This document shows positions 17,596-26,799 of a stretch of 50,550 nucleotides of DNA, in pieces. The position numbers were made by a program, and so were the translations under genes. The stretch is from Labilithrix sp. (GTDB taxonomy: Bacteria > Myxococcota > Polyangia > Polyangiales > Polyangiaceae), in contig JAQBQL010000088.1 in the NCBI GenBank assembly GCA_028287035.1, positions 1-50,550 of the forward strand, given 5' to 3'. Position 1 is the stretch's first letter, and the number at the start of each line of letters is the position of its first letter. Below the pieces are notes generated by a model. It was not told the origin of the DNA. It did no database searches and was given only the letters and a program-made list of their open reading frames with translations.

Positions 17596-17611
17596 AAAAA
17601 CCGAGCGGTTT
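17596..17611 (-). terminator. Weak terminator-like hairpin after tsaE
   Basis: On the minus strand AAACC, GCTC, GGTTT is followed by two more T (five T in all). The stem is only five base pairs and AT-rich, so termination would be weak. It lies in the 59 bases between tsaE and the CehA-like gene. Confidence 0.3.
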
Positions 17612-17640
17612 CGCACGCGTTCGTTGCGCAAGCGGCGCGT

Positions 17641-18090
17641 TCAAGGAAGCGCGCGCGGCCCGGAGAGCCGCGCGACACGGGCCGCCTCGCCGGCGTGCTC
17701 GAGCGCGACGGTCAGCGCGACCTCCCCGCCGAGCACGCGCTCGAAGCCCTCGCCCCACTCGACGACGAGGATCGCGCCCTCGGCGCGGCGTTCGGCGAGG
17801 CCGAGCCGGCGGATGTCGGCCTCCGTCCGCGCGCGGTCGTCCTGGCGGAGCCGGTAGAGATCGGCGTGGAGGAGCGTGCCGCGCGCCGTGTCGTACTCCT
17901 GCACGAGCGCAAAGGTGGGGCTCGCGATGGCGACCGCCGCCGGCACGCCGAACCCGCGGGCGATGGCGCGGGTCAGGAACGTCTTGCCCGCGCCGAGGTC
18001 GCCGCTCAGGAGGACCAGGTCACCGGGCCGGAGCCGCTCGGCGATGCGCGCCCCGAGCCGCCTCGTGTCGCGACGCGTGCGGAGCTCCAT
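17641..18090 (-). CDS. tsaE: tRNA threonylcarbamoyladenosine biosynthesis ATPase TsaE
   Basis: 149 residues, the normal size. The Walker A is SGDLGAGKT, followed by [31 protein letters not shown] (the conserved HxDxYR-type motif) and VVEWGEGFE (Walker B-type VEWxE). These define TsaE (YjeE), the ATPase that works with TsaB/TsaD/TsaC to make t6A at position 37 of ANN-decoding tRNAs. Cytosolic. The ATG shares its A with the stop of the upstream secreted-protein gene (TGATG), so the two are translationally coupled, an odd pairing of an outer-envelope protein and a tRNA-modification enzyme. A short Ala/Arg-rich C-terminus follows the core. Confidence 0.93.
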   Translation of the reverse strand: MELRTRRDTRRLGARIAERLRPGDLVLLSGDLGAGKTFLTRAIARGFGVPAAVAIASPTFALVQEYDTARGTLLHADLYRLRQDDRARTEADIRRLGLAERRAEGAILVVEWGEGFERVLGGEVALTVALEHAGEAARVARLSGPRALP

Positions 18091-19181
18091 CAGAACCGGA
18101 CGAGCGCGCGCCCCGTCGCGCCGCCGAGCACGAGCGTGCCCGACCCGCCGAGCGCCGCGCCGAGGTCGCCGGACACCTCGAGCTGGACGCGCTCGCCAAG
18201 CCCGAAGGCGACGAACGCCGAGCCCTGCGAGAGGAAGCGCGCCGTCTTGTCGGCGCCGAGCGCCACGTGCGTGCCGAGGAGGAGCTCGGGACCCACGAAG
18301 ATGCGGTAGGCGGGCAGGAGCGGGAACGCGTAGCGCGCCCCCGCCCCGAGCACGATCGCATGGGGCCCGACCACCTGCCCCGTGAACACCCCGCGGAGCT
18401 CGAGGCCCGCGACCGCCTCCGGCGCGTAGCCGAGGACGACGCCGAGCGGCAGCGCGCCCGACGGTCCTTGCGCGTTGTCGGGCCGCTTCACGAGGCCCGA
18501 GTAGCCGGCGGAGACGCCGAGCGCCGCGGGATGGTTCTCGGCGTACGCGTGCTTCACGGCCGGCGGCGGCGGGGGCGGCGGCGGCGCAGGAGGGGGCGGC
18601 GGGGGAGGCGGAGGCGCGGGCTTCGCCTTTCGCTTGTGCGGCGCGGCGCTGTCCCAGGGGAGCGGCGCGTTGGCGATGCCCTCCGGACGGAGGAGGAGCG
18701 CCAGCATCGGCGCGATCTGACCGGGGGCCTCGTCGGGGTCGATCTCGCGTGCCAGCGACTCGACCCGACCGGTCGCGACGTTGCACGCCTCGATCTCGAG
18801 ACGGTAGGTGGTGTAGCCCTCCTCGACGGTGCCGTCGGGCAGCTTGGCGGGCGGGGCGTCGTGGCGTTCGAGGTGGCCGCTGAGCGTCCACTGGGCGCCC
18901 GACGCGCGGCCGGCCGCCTGGTACTCGACGCTCGTGTCGGCGGTGCCGTCCTTCACCGCCATCTCGCCCGAGAGCATCTCGGACTCGCTCGGCGGCACGT
19001 GACCGTTCTTGATCGCGGCCTCGCGCGTCCAGGCGCGGGCCTGTGCCAGCTCGGGCTTCGCGGCCCCCTTCGGCGCGTCGAACGGGAGCACCGCCACGCG
19101 GTCCGCGAGCGCCGGCGAGGCGCAGAGGAGGGCAGCGGCAGCGAGCGAGGAGGCGAGCGCGAGGCGGAAGAAACGAAGCAT
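18090..19181 (-). CDS. Secreted protein with polyproline linker and outer-membrane-like C-terminal domain
   Basis: 363 residues. Clear signal peptide ([18 protein letters not shown]). Residues ~28-170 form a mixed domain beginning RVAVLPFD, the opening often seen in CsgG/TolB-like or FlgT-like periplasmic proteins that bind or sense in the envelope. A polyproline stretch (~185-210, two runs broken by Ala) separates it from a Gly-rich beta-strand region ([39 protein letters not shown]) ending in ALVRF. The terminal Phe fits an outer-membrane beta-barrel. Function unknown. ATG start, 110 bases divergent from the PilT-like gene. Confidence 0.75.
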   Translation of the reverse strand: MLRFFRLALASSLAAAALLCASPALADRVAVLPFDAPKGAAKPELAQARAWTREAAIKNGHVPPSESEMLSGEMAVKDGTADTSVEYQAAGRASGAQWTLSGHLERHDAPPAKLPDGTVEEGYTTYRLEIEACNVATGRVESLAREIDPDEAPGQIAPMLALLLRPEGIANAPLPWDSAAPHKRKAKPAPPPPPPPPPAPPPPPPPPAVKHAYAENHPAALGVSAGYSGLVKRPDNAQGPSGALPLGVVLGYAPEAVAGLELRGVFTGQVVGPHAIVLGAGARYAFPLLPAYRIFVGPELLLGTHVALGADKTARFLSQGSAFVAFGLGERVQLEVSGDLGAALGGSGTLVLGGATGRALVRF

Positions 19182-19291
19182 AAGAGCCGTCGCCGCGAAC
19201 CTTAGCGCAATCGGCGACCGCGAACAGTCGGCCGTTTCTTCGTCTTGTGTCGCGGGGTTTCGTAAGCTGGACGCCCGCGGAGGTCCTCTCA

Positions 19292-20932
19292 GTGTCCAAT
19301 CTTGCGCCGCTCTTCACCCTGCTCGAAGACGCGGGGGCCGACGAGCTCCGTCTCACCCCGAACGAGCGTCCCAAGGCGATCACGGGCGCTGCCGCCTCCG
19401 ACGCGAGCGCCCAGCCCATCACGTCGCGCGTGATCATGGCCGCGGCGCAGGAGCTGCTCTCGCAGGAGGAGCTCGCCGACCTTCCGAGCAGCCGGCCGCG
19501 CACCGTCCGCCACGAGCACGACGGCGTGCTCTACGTGATCGAGATCTCGAAGGGCGTCGCGGGCATCGGGATGCTCATCCGGCCGGCGCGGCGCGCCCTC
19601 CTGCGCGAGGCGCCCAAGGAGACGCCGAAGCCCGTGAAGCGGAGCCGGCAGATGCGCGCGCCGAGCACGCCGCCGCGCGCCGCTCCCGAGCCGGAGCGTG
19701 CCGCGCCGCCTTCTTCCTCGTCGCCCGAACGCCGCGCGCCGCCCCCCGATCCCTCGCGGCCGACCATCGCGCTGCCCAGGAAGGAGACCGCGCCGCCCGT
19801 GGGCGCGCCGACCCCGCCTCCTCCTTCGCCGGCGACTCCGCGCGGCGGACCGGCGCGTATCGACGGTCTCCTCCGCGAGATGATCGCGATGAAGGCCTCG
19901 GACCTCCACCTGTCCGCCGGCAACCACCCCGTCATGCGCGTTCATGGCGAGATCCACTTCGCGCGCGAACGCCCTTCGCTCTCGTCGGGCGAGATCCACG
20001 CGCTCGTCCACGAGATCATCACCGAGAAGGCGCAGAAGGACTTCGCGGAGCTGCGCGACGGCGACTTCGCCTACGAGATCGCCGGCCTCGCGCGTTTCCG
20101 GGTGAACGTCTTCGAGGATCGCAACGGCGTCGGCGCGGTCCTCCGCCAGATCCCGGTCGACATCCTCACCGTCGAGCAGCTCGGGCTGCCGAAGGCGTGC
20201 ACCGACCTGTGCTGGCTGTCGAAGGGGCTCGTCGTCGTCACCGGCCCGACGGGCTCAGGCAAGTCGACGACGCTCGCGGCGATGGTCGACTACATCAACA
20301 AGAACCGCAGCGACCACATCATCACGATCGAGGACCCGGTCGAGTTCGTTCACAAGAACATCAAGTGCCTCGTGAACCAGCGCGAGGTCGGCCAGAACAC
20401 GAAGAGCTTCAAGGGTGCGCTACGCGCCGCCCTCCGCGAGGATCCCGACATCGTCCTCGTCGGCGAGATGCGCGACCTCGAGACGATCGCCATCGCGATC
20501 GAGACCGCCGAGACCGGTCACCTCGTCTTCGGCACGCTCCACACGACGACCGCCATCAGCACCGTCGACCGCATCATCGACCAGTTCCCCACCGACCGGC
20601 AGGCGCAGATCCGCGTCATGCTCAGCGAGTCGCTGAAGGGCGTCATCGCGCAGGGGCTCTGCAAGAAGATCGGCGGCGGGCGCGTCGCCGCTCACGAGAT
20701 CCTGCTCGGCAGCTCCGCGGTCACGAACCTCGTGCGCGAGGGCAAGACGTTCCAGCTCGCCAGCGTGATGCAGACCTCGAAGAACGCGGGCATGGTGACG
20801 ATGAACGACTCGCTCATGGCGCTCGTCCAGTCGAAGCAGGTCGAGCCCAAGGAAGCGTGGCTGAAGGCCGTCGACAAGTCGGGCCTCCTCAACATGTTCA
20901 AGAACGCGGGCCTGCCGGTCGCGTTCGGCTGA
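19292..20932 (+). CDS. pilT: PilT-like type IV pilus retraction ATPase with duplicated N-terminal domain
   Basis: 546 residues from GTG at 19292; GGAGG eight bases before it decides this start over an in-frame GTG at 19247. Residues ~190-546 are a PilT/PilU-type secretion ATPase: [12 protein letters not shown], Walker [11 protein letters not shown], Asp box IEDPVEFVH, Walker [13 protein letters not shown], His box [10 protein letters not shown]. The PilT C-terminal signature is altered to [11 protein letters not shown]. Before it lie ~100 residues that look like a degenerate extra copy of the PilT N-terminal domain ([12 protein letters not shown] compares with [12 protein letters not shown]), joined by an ~80-residue Pro/Arg/Ala-rich linker. 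It powers pilus retraction and twitching (S-motility in myxobacteria). Whether it is the principal PilT or a paralogue cannot be told here. Confidence 0.88.
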   Translation: MSNLAPLFTLLEDAGADELRLTPNERPKAITGAAASDASAQPITSRVIMAAAQELLSQEELADLPSSRPRTVRHEHDGVLYVIEISKGVAGIGMLIRPARRALLREAPKETPKPVKRSRQMRAPSTPPRAAPEPERAAPPSSSSPERRAPPPDPSRPTIALPRKETAPPVGAPTPPPPSPATPRGGPARIDGLLREMIAMKASDLHLSAGNHPVMRVHGEIHFARERPSLSSGEIHALVHEIITEKAQKDFAELRDGDFAYEIAGLARFRVNVFEDRNGVGAVLRQIPVDILTVEQLGLPKACTDLCWLSKGLVVVTGPTGSGKSTTLAAMVDYINKNRSDHIITIEDPVEFVHKNIKCLVNQREVGQNTKSFKGALRAALREDPDIVLVGEMRDLETIAIAIETAETGHLVFGTLHTTTAISTVDRIIDQFPTDRQAQIRVMLSESLKGVIAQGLCKKIGGGRVAAHEILLGSSAVTNLVREGKTFQLASVMQTSKNAGMVTMNDSLMALVQSKQVEPKEAWLKAVDKSGLLNMFKNAGLPVAFG

Positions 20933-20939
20933 CCGTCCG

Positions 20940-21155
20940 TCAGTGCTGCGACTGGCAGCGGTAGCAGGCGTCGCCCTGGCACGCGTCGTCGCGCACGCAC
21001 GTGCCCAGCTTGCCTTTGGAGACCTCGCACTGCTGGCCCACGCTCGTGCACGCGGTGCTCGCCGCGGGCGTCGGGGTGCGCTTGTCGTCGGGCGGACAGC
21101 CGAGGAGCCCGCCCACAGACGCGGCGGCAAGCATCGCTGCGAAGAAGCGGTTCAT
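20940..21155 (-). CDS. Small Cys-rich lipoprotein
   Basis: 71 residues. The signal peptide ends in VGGLLGC, a good lipobox. The mature part is ~50 residues with a Pro/Thr linker and six Cys (CTSVGQQCEV, GTCVRDDACQGDACYRCQ), suggesting three disulfides in a compact periplasmic or surface domain. No family recognised. It converges with pilT with 7 bases between stop codons. Confidence 0.7.
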   Translation of the reverse strand: MNRFFAAMLAAASVGGLLGCPPDDKRTPTPAASTACTSVGQQCEVSKGKLGTCVRDDACQGDACYRCQSQH

Positions 21156-21183
21156 GGGGAGGGAGTCTAGCCCGGCGGCGCGC

Positions 21184-22236
21184 TCACGCGAGACTGTCGA
21201 CGATCGCGCGCCACTCGGGCGACTCGTCCTGCCCCGGCTTCCGCTTGCCGAAGAGAAGCGCGATCTGCTCGCCCGCCTCGTCGTAGAGCTCGAGGGCGGT
21301 CACCACGCCGTCGCGCGTCGGCTTCCGTACGACCCAGGCGCTCGCCACGCGGTCCTCGCGCACGTGCAGGTCGAACCCCGGATCGAGCACGTTGATCCAG
21401 GACCCCCAGCGAGCCACCTTCACGACGGGTCCCGTGTAGATCTGGATCATCCCCGGATTGCCCACGAACACCATGATGGGCAGCGCGGTGGCGGCTGCCG
21501 TCTCGAGGACCGCGGCGAGCGAGGCGGTCGCGACGGGACGCGCCAGATCCGGCCCCACGAGGCGGAGCGCCTGCGTCCGGGCGACCCCGAACGTGCGAAG
21601 GATCAGGAAGAATTCGTGCGTGTCCTGCATGCCCTCCCACGCGGCGCGCAGGCCTGCGACGTCGATGGCGGCGTCGGGCCGCGGAGCAGGCGGAGCGATC
21701 GCGGGCGCGACGGGCTCGAACGGGGATTGATCGGCGGCGGTCCGGCGGCGAACGAGGTCGTCGTAGAACGCGTGGTCGCTCGCGTCGCGCAGGTACAGCT
21801 TGTGGACCGCGCGACCCGTCGTGTCGAAGAACTGGAGGCCACGCGAGACGCCGCGCTTCGTCTCCTCGCGCACCGCGAATGCGCTCTGCCAGCGCGAGGC
21901 GAAGATGCGCAGATCGATGCTGCTCACGCTCTGCCCCATGTGCGTGCCGAAGAACTCGACGTCCCCGTAGGTGCCTTCCACCTCGATCACCGCGTGGGCA
22001 TTCCGGGTCACCGTCTTGACGAGGCCGAGGCGCGGCAGCTCGCCCAGCAGCTCCGGGAAGGGGCCGACGAGCCGCGTGGCGGTGACCGGCGGCGGCGCCC
22101 CGCACGCCGATGCGAGCAGCGTGGCCTCGGCCACGCCGAGCGCCTCCGCGAGCTCGAGGGCGTGGCCGGCCTTCCCGCTCGCGCGGAGCGCCATCCAGCG
22201 GTCCCGTAGCCCGGCTTCGTTCGTGGTGTCGATCAT
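21184..22236 (-). CDS. hmuS: Haem-degrading factor HmuS/HemS (ChuX/HutX family duplicated fold)
   Basis: 350 residues, the normal length of the two-lobed HemS/ChuS family. Visible family features are LRDRWMALRASGKAGHALELAEALGVAEA, LLGELPRLGLVKTVTRN, HAVIEVEGTYGDVEFFG, RLFFDTTG-type FFDTTGRAVHKLYL, and in the second lobe FVGNPGMIQIYTG and INVLDPGFDLHVRED. It acts in the cytosol on incoming haem, degrading or trafficking it to free iron. GGAG lies seven bases before the ATG, which overlaps the hmuV stop as ATGA. It is the last gene of the haem operon. Confidence 0.93.
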   Translation of the reverse strand: MIDTTNEAGLRDRWMALRASGKAGHALELAEALGVAEATLLASACGAPPPVTATRLVGPFPELLGELPRLGLVKTVTRNAHAVIEVEGTYGDVEFFGTHMGQSVSSIDLRIFASRWQSAFAVREETKRGVSRGLQFFDTTGRAVHKLYLRDASDHAFYDDLVRRRTAADQSPFEPVAPAIAPPAPRPDAAIDVAGLRAAWEGMQDTHEFFLILRTFGVARTQALRLVGPDLARPVATASLAAVLETAAATALPIMVFVGNPGMIQIYTGPVVKVARWGSWINVLDPGFDLHVREDRVASAWVVRKPTRDGVVTALELYDEAGEQIALLFGKRKPGQDESPEWRAIVDSLA

Positions 22237-23066
22237 GTCATTGCTCCGTGCGGGTGGATTGGATGGTGGAGGTCGGGAGACGCGGCGGCAGGCCCGCGCG
22301 GGATGACGAGCGGGCACGGCAGCTCGGGGTGGGGCACGACGAGCGCGCTCACGCCGAACACGCCGGCGAGGAGCTCGGGCGAGAGCACGCGCGCCGGCCG
22401 CCCAACCGTCACGAGGCGGCCCGCGGCGAGCACCGCGATGTCGTCGGCGTACTGCGCCGCCAGGTTGAGATCGTGCAGCACGCACACGACCGCGCAGCCG
22501 TCCTCGGCCATGCGGCGGGCGACGCCGAGGATCGCATGCTGGTGAGCGAGATCGAGGCTGGCGGTCGGCTCGTCGAGGAGGAGGGCACGGAAGCCGGGAC
22601 CGTCCCAGATCTGGGCGAGCGCCCGGGCGGCCTGCACGCGCTGCCGCTCGCCGCCCGAGAGCGTAGGGTACGAGCGTGCCTCGTGCTGGCGCGTGTCGGT
22701 GACCGTCATCGCCAGGCGGACGATCGCGTGGTCCTGCTGCGTCTCGCGTCCGACCACGTGGGGCATGCGGCCGAGCAGCGCCACCTCGTAGCAGGGGAAG
22801 GGGAAGGCGAGGTCCGAGCTCTGGGGCAGCACGGCACGGCGCCTGGCCCGTTCGCGCGGCGACCACTCCGCGATCGCCCGGCCCGCCAGCCACACCTCGC
22901 CGCGCGTCGGCGCGAGCTCCCCGGCGAGGATGCGCAGCAGCGTCGACTTGCCGGCGCCGTTCGGCCCCACCAGCGCGAGCACCTGCCCGCCGCGCGCGGT
23001 GAGAGACACGTCGCGGAGCAGCTCGGTGGTCCCGACGCGTCGTCCGATGGCCCGCGCCTCGATCAC
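22233..23066 (-). CDS. hmuV: Haemin ABC transporter ATP-binding protein HmuV
   Basis: 277 residues from a GTG start (complement of 23064-23066) that overlaps the hmuU stop as GTGA. Complete ABC ATPase: Walker A GPNGAGKST, Q-loop PQSSDLAFPF, signature LSGGERQRV, Walker B ALLLDEPTASLD and H-loop VLHDLN. Sequence order and neighbours place it in the FepC/BtuD/HmuV group that powers uptake through an FecCD-type permease. Cytoplasmic face of the inner membrane. Confidence 0.94.
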   Translation of the reverse strand: MIEARAIGRRVGTTELLRDVSLTARGGQVLALVGPNGAGKSTLLRILAGELAPTRGEVWLAGRAIAEWSPRERARRRAVLPQSSDLAFPFPCYEVALLGRMPHVVGRETQQDHAIVRLAMTVTDTRQHEARSYPTLSGGERQRVQAARALAQIWDGPGFRALLLDEPTASLDLAHQHAILGVARRMAEDGCAVVCVLHDLNLAAQYADDIAVLAAGRLVTVGRPARVLSPELLAGVFGVSALVVPHPELPCPLVIPRGPAAASPDLHHPIHPHGAMT

Positions 23067-24112
23067 GCGAGCCTCCGGCGCTCGCGGACGAGGAGCGCGA
23101 CGAAGAGCGGGGTCCCCATCAGCGCGGTCACGACGCCGAGCGGCAGCTCCTGCGGCGAGACGACGGTGCGAGCGAGGCCGTCCGCCGCGAGCAGCAGCGC
23201 CGCGCCGAGGAGCGCCGATCCGGGCAGGAGCCCGCGGTGATCCGGTCCCATGACGAGCCGGAGCGCGTGCGGCACCACGAGGCCGACGAACCCGATGACG
23301 CCCGTCAGCGCGACCGCCCCGCCCACGAGGAGCGTCACGAGCACGATCGCCGCGCGCTTCGTCCGCTCGACGTCGACCCCGAGGTGCCCCGCCTCCGCCT
23401 CGCCGAGCAAGAGCGCATCGAGCGCGCGCCCGCTGCGGAGGCCGAGGACGAGCATCGGCACCGCCATGAGCGCCGCGAGAACGCCCACCGACCGCCAGCT
23501 CGCGCCTCCGAGGCTGCCGAGGCTCCAGAACGTGATGGTGCGCAGCTGCGCGTCGTCGGCGAGGAAGACGAGCATCCCGGTGAGCGCACCCGCGAAGCCG
23601 TTGACGGCGATGCCGGTGAGGAGGAGCGCAGCGACGGACGTGCGGCCCTCGAGCCGCGCGAGCCGCTGCACGACCGTCATCGCCAGCAGCGCGCCGGCGA
23701 ACGCCGCGAGGGGAAGGACGAGCGGCGTCACCTCGGGGCCGAGGCCATGCGCGAGGCGGGCGCCGAGCACGATCGTGCCCACCGCGAAGAGCGCCGCGCC
23801 GCTCGAGATGCCGAGGAGGCCGGGATCGACGAGCGGATTGCGGAAGAGGCCCTGCAGCGTCGCGCCGGCGAGCCCGAGGCCGGCGCCGACGAGCATCCCG
23901 AGCGCAACGCGCGGCAGCCGGATGCCGAAGAAGACCGCCTCCTGGCTGCTCGTCGTCGTGACGGAGGAGGCGATCCCGAGCTTCGCGAGCACGAGACTGC
24001 CGATCTGCGCGACGCTCATCGGCAGGCTCCCCAGCGAGAGGCTCGCCAGGGCCACGAGCACGAGCGAGCCGCCGAGCGCCGGGAGCGCCACCTGCCGGCG
24101 CACGAGGATCAC
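23063..24112 (-). CDS. hmuU: Haemin ABC transporter permease HmuU (FecCD family)
   Basis: 349 residues with about ten hydrophobic helices. FecCD signatures are visible: RLPRVALGMLVGAGLGLAG, GATLQGLFRNPLVDPGLLGISSGAA, the Gly-rich helix GIAVNGFAGALTG, and VGFVGLVVPHALRLVMGPDHR, which is the coupling region contacting the ATPase. A homodimer would form the inner-membrane pathway for haem. The ATG overlaps hmuT's stop as ATGA and its own stop overlaps hmuV. Confidence 0.95.
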   Translation of the reverse strand: MILVRRQVALPALGGSLVLVALASLSLGSLPMSVAQIGSLVLAKLGIASSVTTTSSQEAVFFGIRLPRVALGMLVGAGLGLAGATLQGLFRNPLVDPGLLGISSGAALFAVGTIVLGARLAHGLGPEVTPLVLPLAAFAGALLAMTVVQRLARLEGRTSVAALLLTGIAVNGFAGALTGMLVFLADDAQLRTITFWSLGSLGGASWRSVGVLAALMAVPMLVLGLRSGRALDALLLGEAEAGHLGVDVERTKRAAIVLVTLLVGGAVALTGVIGFVGLVVPHALRLVMGPDHRGLLPGSALLGAALLLAADGLARTVVSPQELPLGVVTALMGTPLFVALLVRERRRLA

Positions 24113-24987
24113 GGCGCGCCTTCCGGGTGGAGCTCCGTGCAGAGCTCGCTGACCGCCGCGCCGGTACGCGGACCGAAGCCGAGCAGGAGGAGGTCGTCCA
24201 CCGCGACGACGCGGCGGTTCTTTCCTGCGAGCGTGTCCCGGACGCCCGGCACGCGCAGGACGCCGTCGATGCCCCCGAGGCTCTCGAGCCCACGGGAGGG
24301 GAGGAGGAGCACGTCCGGCGCGGCCGCCACGATCGCCTCGGCGGTGACCGGCCGCGACCCGGAGAAGCCGCGCATCGCGTTGACCCCGCCGGCGAGCGCG
24401 ATCATGAGGTCGGCCGTCGTGCTCTCGCCGAAGACGTAGGTGTCGTTTCCGCCCCGCGCGTAGAGCGCCACCACCGCGGGGCGGCCGCGGGTCCGGGCGA
24501 CCTGCGCCTTCGCGCGCGCGAGGTCCTCGTCGAGGCGCGCGAGCAGGGGCGCCGGATCCCGGCCGAGCACGGCAGCGACCCTCGCGATGCGTCCGCGCGC
24601 ACCGGCGAGCGTCGGCTCGGCTCCGATGATCTCGAGGCGCAGCCCGGCGCTCCTCAGCTGCTCCACCACCGCGGGCGGGCCGGCCTCGGCCGAGGCGAGG
24701 AGGAGCGTCGGCCGGAGCGAGAGGATCCCCTCGGCCGAGAGCGTGCGCTGGTAGCCGACGCGCGGGACCTTCCTCGCCTCCTCGGGAAAGAGGCTCGAGG
24801 TATCGGCGCCGACCACCTGGTCGCCGGCGCCGAGCGCGTACACGATCTCGGTGATCGCGCTGCCGGCGGTGACGATGCGCGGCGGCCCCGCAGCCTCATC
24901 CGCGGTCCTCCGCGCGGCGTCGGCGCGGCTGCACGCGCCGACCAGGAGCACGAGCAGCGCGAGGACCACCCCGGCGGCGCGCCTCAT
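24109..24987 (-). CDS. hmuT: Haemin-binding periplasmic lipoprotein HmuT
   Basis: 292 residues. Signal with lipobox LVGAC near residue 19, so lipid-anchored, unlike many soluble HmuT proteins. It has a class III (TroA-like, helical backbone) substrate-binding protein pattern: IVTAGSAITEIVYALGAGDQVVGADTSS, VGYQRTLSAEGILSLRPTLLLAS, an unbroken long linker helix region around residues 135-160, and the late PDVLLLPSRGLESLGG. It receives haem from the outer membrane and hands it to HmuU. Starts one base after the upstream HmuY stop. Confidence 0.92.
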   Translation of the reverse strand: MRRAAGVVLALLVLLVGACSRADAARRTADEAAGPPRIVTAGSAITEIVYALGAGDQVVGADTSSLFPEEARKVPRVGYQRTLSAEGILSLRPTLLLASAEAGPPAVVEQLRSAGLRLEIIGAEPTLAGARGRIARVAAVLGRDPAPLLARLDEDLARAKAQVARTRGRPAVVALYARGGNDTYVFGESTTADLMIALAGGVNAMRGFSGSRPVTAEAIVAAAPDVLLLPSRGLESLGGIDGVLRVPGVRDTLAGKNRRVVAVDDLLLLGFGPRTGAAVSELCTELHPEGAP

Positions 24988-24988
24988 G

Positions 24989-25696
24989 TCAGAGGGCCCC
25001 GACCTTCAACGTGTAGAACGCGCCCGCGACGCCGGTGCCGCCGTCGGCCGCCGCGTAATACGAGAGGATCTGCACCTTGAAGAGCGCGCCGGTCCCGCCC
25101 TTCACGATCCACGTCCCCGGGAATGGCTTCAGCGTGTTGGTGGCGACATCGTAGTCGTACCAGCCGTCGAACGTCGTCCTCACCGCCTTCGTCGCGTCGA
25201 GGTTGGGCGTGCACGCGTCATCGAAGAAGTCCTCGCGCGCGAGCGTCGCCGAGGCGGCGGTGGCGGTCGTCACCGACGCGAAGTCGACGTCGGCGAGGAA
25301 CACCGCGCCCCCCTCTCCGGATCCGCCGTCGCCGCCGTTGGTGAAGATGATCGGACGCTTCAGCGCGAGATCCCAGGCCGTCGAGCTGGCGGCGGTCACG
25401 TCGGTCACCGGGGCCCGCGCGAGCGCCGCGAGATCGAGGTACACGCGCGGGTTCGTCGCCGCGTTCGGCGCGCCGCCCGCCGACGCGTCGACGTAGACGG
25501 TCTTCACGCCATCCTCCTCGGAGAGCACGGCGACCACGCCGGTCGAGACGCTGGGGACGGGCTTCAGCAGGCTCTCGCGCGCCTCGCTGCAGCTGCCGCC
25601 GGCCTCGACCGCGCCCGCGTCATCGTCCTCACCACACCCCGCGAGCACCACGAGGAGAGCCACCGAGACACCACCGAGCACGCCGAGAGTCTTCAT
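24989..25696 (-). CDS. hmuY: HmuY-family haem-binding lipoprotein (single domain)
   Basis: 235 residues. Lipobox VVLAGC (Cys 21). The mature part matches the HmuY pattern: a Tyr/Val-rich first strand (KTVYVDASAGG), the signature WDLALKRPIIFTNGGDGG, a region around YDYDVATNTLKPFPGTWIVKGG, and the end strands LFKVQILSYYA and GAFYTLKV. HmuY proteins take haem from host or environmental haemoproteins and pass it to the TonB receptor. The ATG at the complement of 25694-25696 was chosen because AAAGGA lies eight bases before it; an ATG three codons earlier has that site too close. The haem ligands could not be assigned. Confidence 0.88.
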   Translation of the reverse strand: MKTLGVLGGVSVALLVVLAGCGEDDDAGAVEAGGSCSEARESLLKPVPSVSTGVVAVLSEEDGVKTVYVDASAGGAPNAATNPRVYLDLAALARAPVTDVTAASSTAWDLALKRPIIFTNGGDGGSGEGGAVFLADVDFASVTTATAASATLAREDFFDDACTPNLDATKAVRTTFDGWYDYDVATNTLKPFPGTWIVKGGTGALFKVQILSYYAAADGGTGVAGAFYTLKVGAL

Positions 25697-25701
25697 CGCG
25701 A

Positions 25702-26799
25702 TCATCCTTTCACCGGCTTGATGCGCATCACGACGGTGCCGGGAGACCGGGTTGTGGGGTTCTCGAACGCAAGGAAACCGAGCAGGAAGGGTCGTCCGCC
25801 CGCGTCGACGACGAGCCACGCGCCCGGGCTCGGGGCGAGCGGGGTCCTCGCCCCGTCGAGCCACGCGGCGCCGAACCCGCTGACCACGTGATCGCCGCGG
25901 AACGAGCGGCCCTCGAACGACGCGGCGGTCACGGCGTCGAACGACGCGCGCGCGACCTCGGGCGCGATCGCCTTCACGCTCTCGACGGTCTCCTCCCGGG
26001 CCCCGTCCGCGCCGAGGTCGACGGCGCCCACGCCGCGCGGGCCGCCGATCTCGCCGTTCACCGTGATCGAGTCGCGCCGGAAGCAAAGGTGCCAGTCCGA
26101 CGCGCGCGCCGCGTCGTCCGGCGCGTGCATGGTGCGCGCCCCGGTGCCGAGGTCGAGGCACTCGCTCTTCGTCGTGGCGGGCGCGGCGGTGCCGCCGGCG
26201 GTGGCGTCGAGGCCGGTCACCTCCTTCACGTCGCCCAGCGCTCCGCCGGTGAGCTCCGCGTAGCGGATCCCGTAGAGGGCGGCGATCACCGCGCCGTCGC
26301 GCTCTCCGTAATAGGTGAGGATCTGCACCTTCCACAGGCGCCCCCCGTCCTTCACACCGAAGACGTGCTGGCGACTCCACAGCGCGTGGGTGTCGCCCTC
26401 GTAGGCATACCAATCGAGGAATGCGCCGCCCGCCTCGTCGGCCGTCGTGAACGGCACGACGGGCATCCCGTCGCCGAGGAACACGGCCGCGTCGAGCGGA
26501 CCGAACGAGGCCCCCTCACCGGGTCCGGAGATGCCGCCGTTCGTGAAGACGTCGAGCCCCTCGAAGGCGAGATCCCAGTCGGCGGCGCCGGTCGTGCTGA
26601 CCTGCGCGGCGGTCGCGAGCTTCACGTAGGCGCGGCCGGACGCGGGCACCGTGACCCGCAGCTCGGTGCCGCTTGCGAAAGCGCCGCCGCCGTCGGTCGC
26701 GCGTTCCGTGCCGGCCGGCGTGGCGGGCGCGCCCGACGCGTCGCTGCACGCCACGAGCCCCATCGCCATGATTGCCATCTTCGATGAGATCGTCGTCAT
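25702..26799 (-). CDS. Tandem double-domain HmuY-family lipoprotein
   Basis: 365 residues. Lipobox LVAC (Cys 18). It has two HmuY-like domains in one chain. Domain 1 (~45-185) carries WDLAFEGLDVFTNGG at ~75-89 and ends LWKVQILTYYG, IAALYGIRY. Domain 2 (~210-362) carries WHLCFRRDSITVNGE at ~236-250 and ends FLLGFLAFEN, VVMRI. An Ala/Thr-rich linker joins them. Both domains align with the single-domain neighbour downstream, so a duplication and fusion is inferred. It may bind two haems or chain haem transfer. The ATG overlaps the receptor gene stop as ATGA, with GGAGG just upstream. Confidence 0.82.
   Translation of the reverse strand: MTTISSKMAIMAMGLVACSDASGAPATPAGTERATDGGGAFASGTELRVTVPASGRAYVKLATAAQVSTTGAADWDLAFEGLDVFTNGGISGPGEGASFGPLDAAVFLGDGMPVVPFTTADEAGGAFLDWYAYEGDTHALWSRQHVFGVKDGGRLWKVQILTYYGERDGAVIAALYGIRYAELTGGALGDVKEVTGLDATAGGTAAPATTKSECLDLGTGARTMHAPDDAARASDWHLCFRRDSITVNGEIGGPRGVGAVDLGADGAREETVESVKAIAPEVARASFDAVTAASFEGRSFRGDHVVSGFGAAWLDGARTPLAPSPGAWLVVDAGGRPFLLGFLAFENPTTRSPGTVVMRIKPVKG

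Noticed and set aside
20929..20943. Hairpin CTGAC-CGTCC-GTCAG as a bidirectional terminator between pilT and the small lipoprotein
   Set aside because: The symmetry largely comes from two convergent stop codons (TGA and TCA). The stem is only five bases and no T-run follows.
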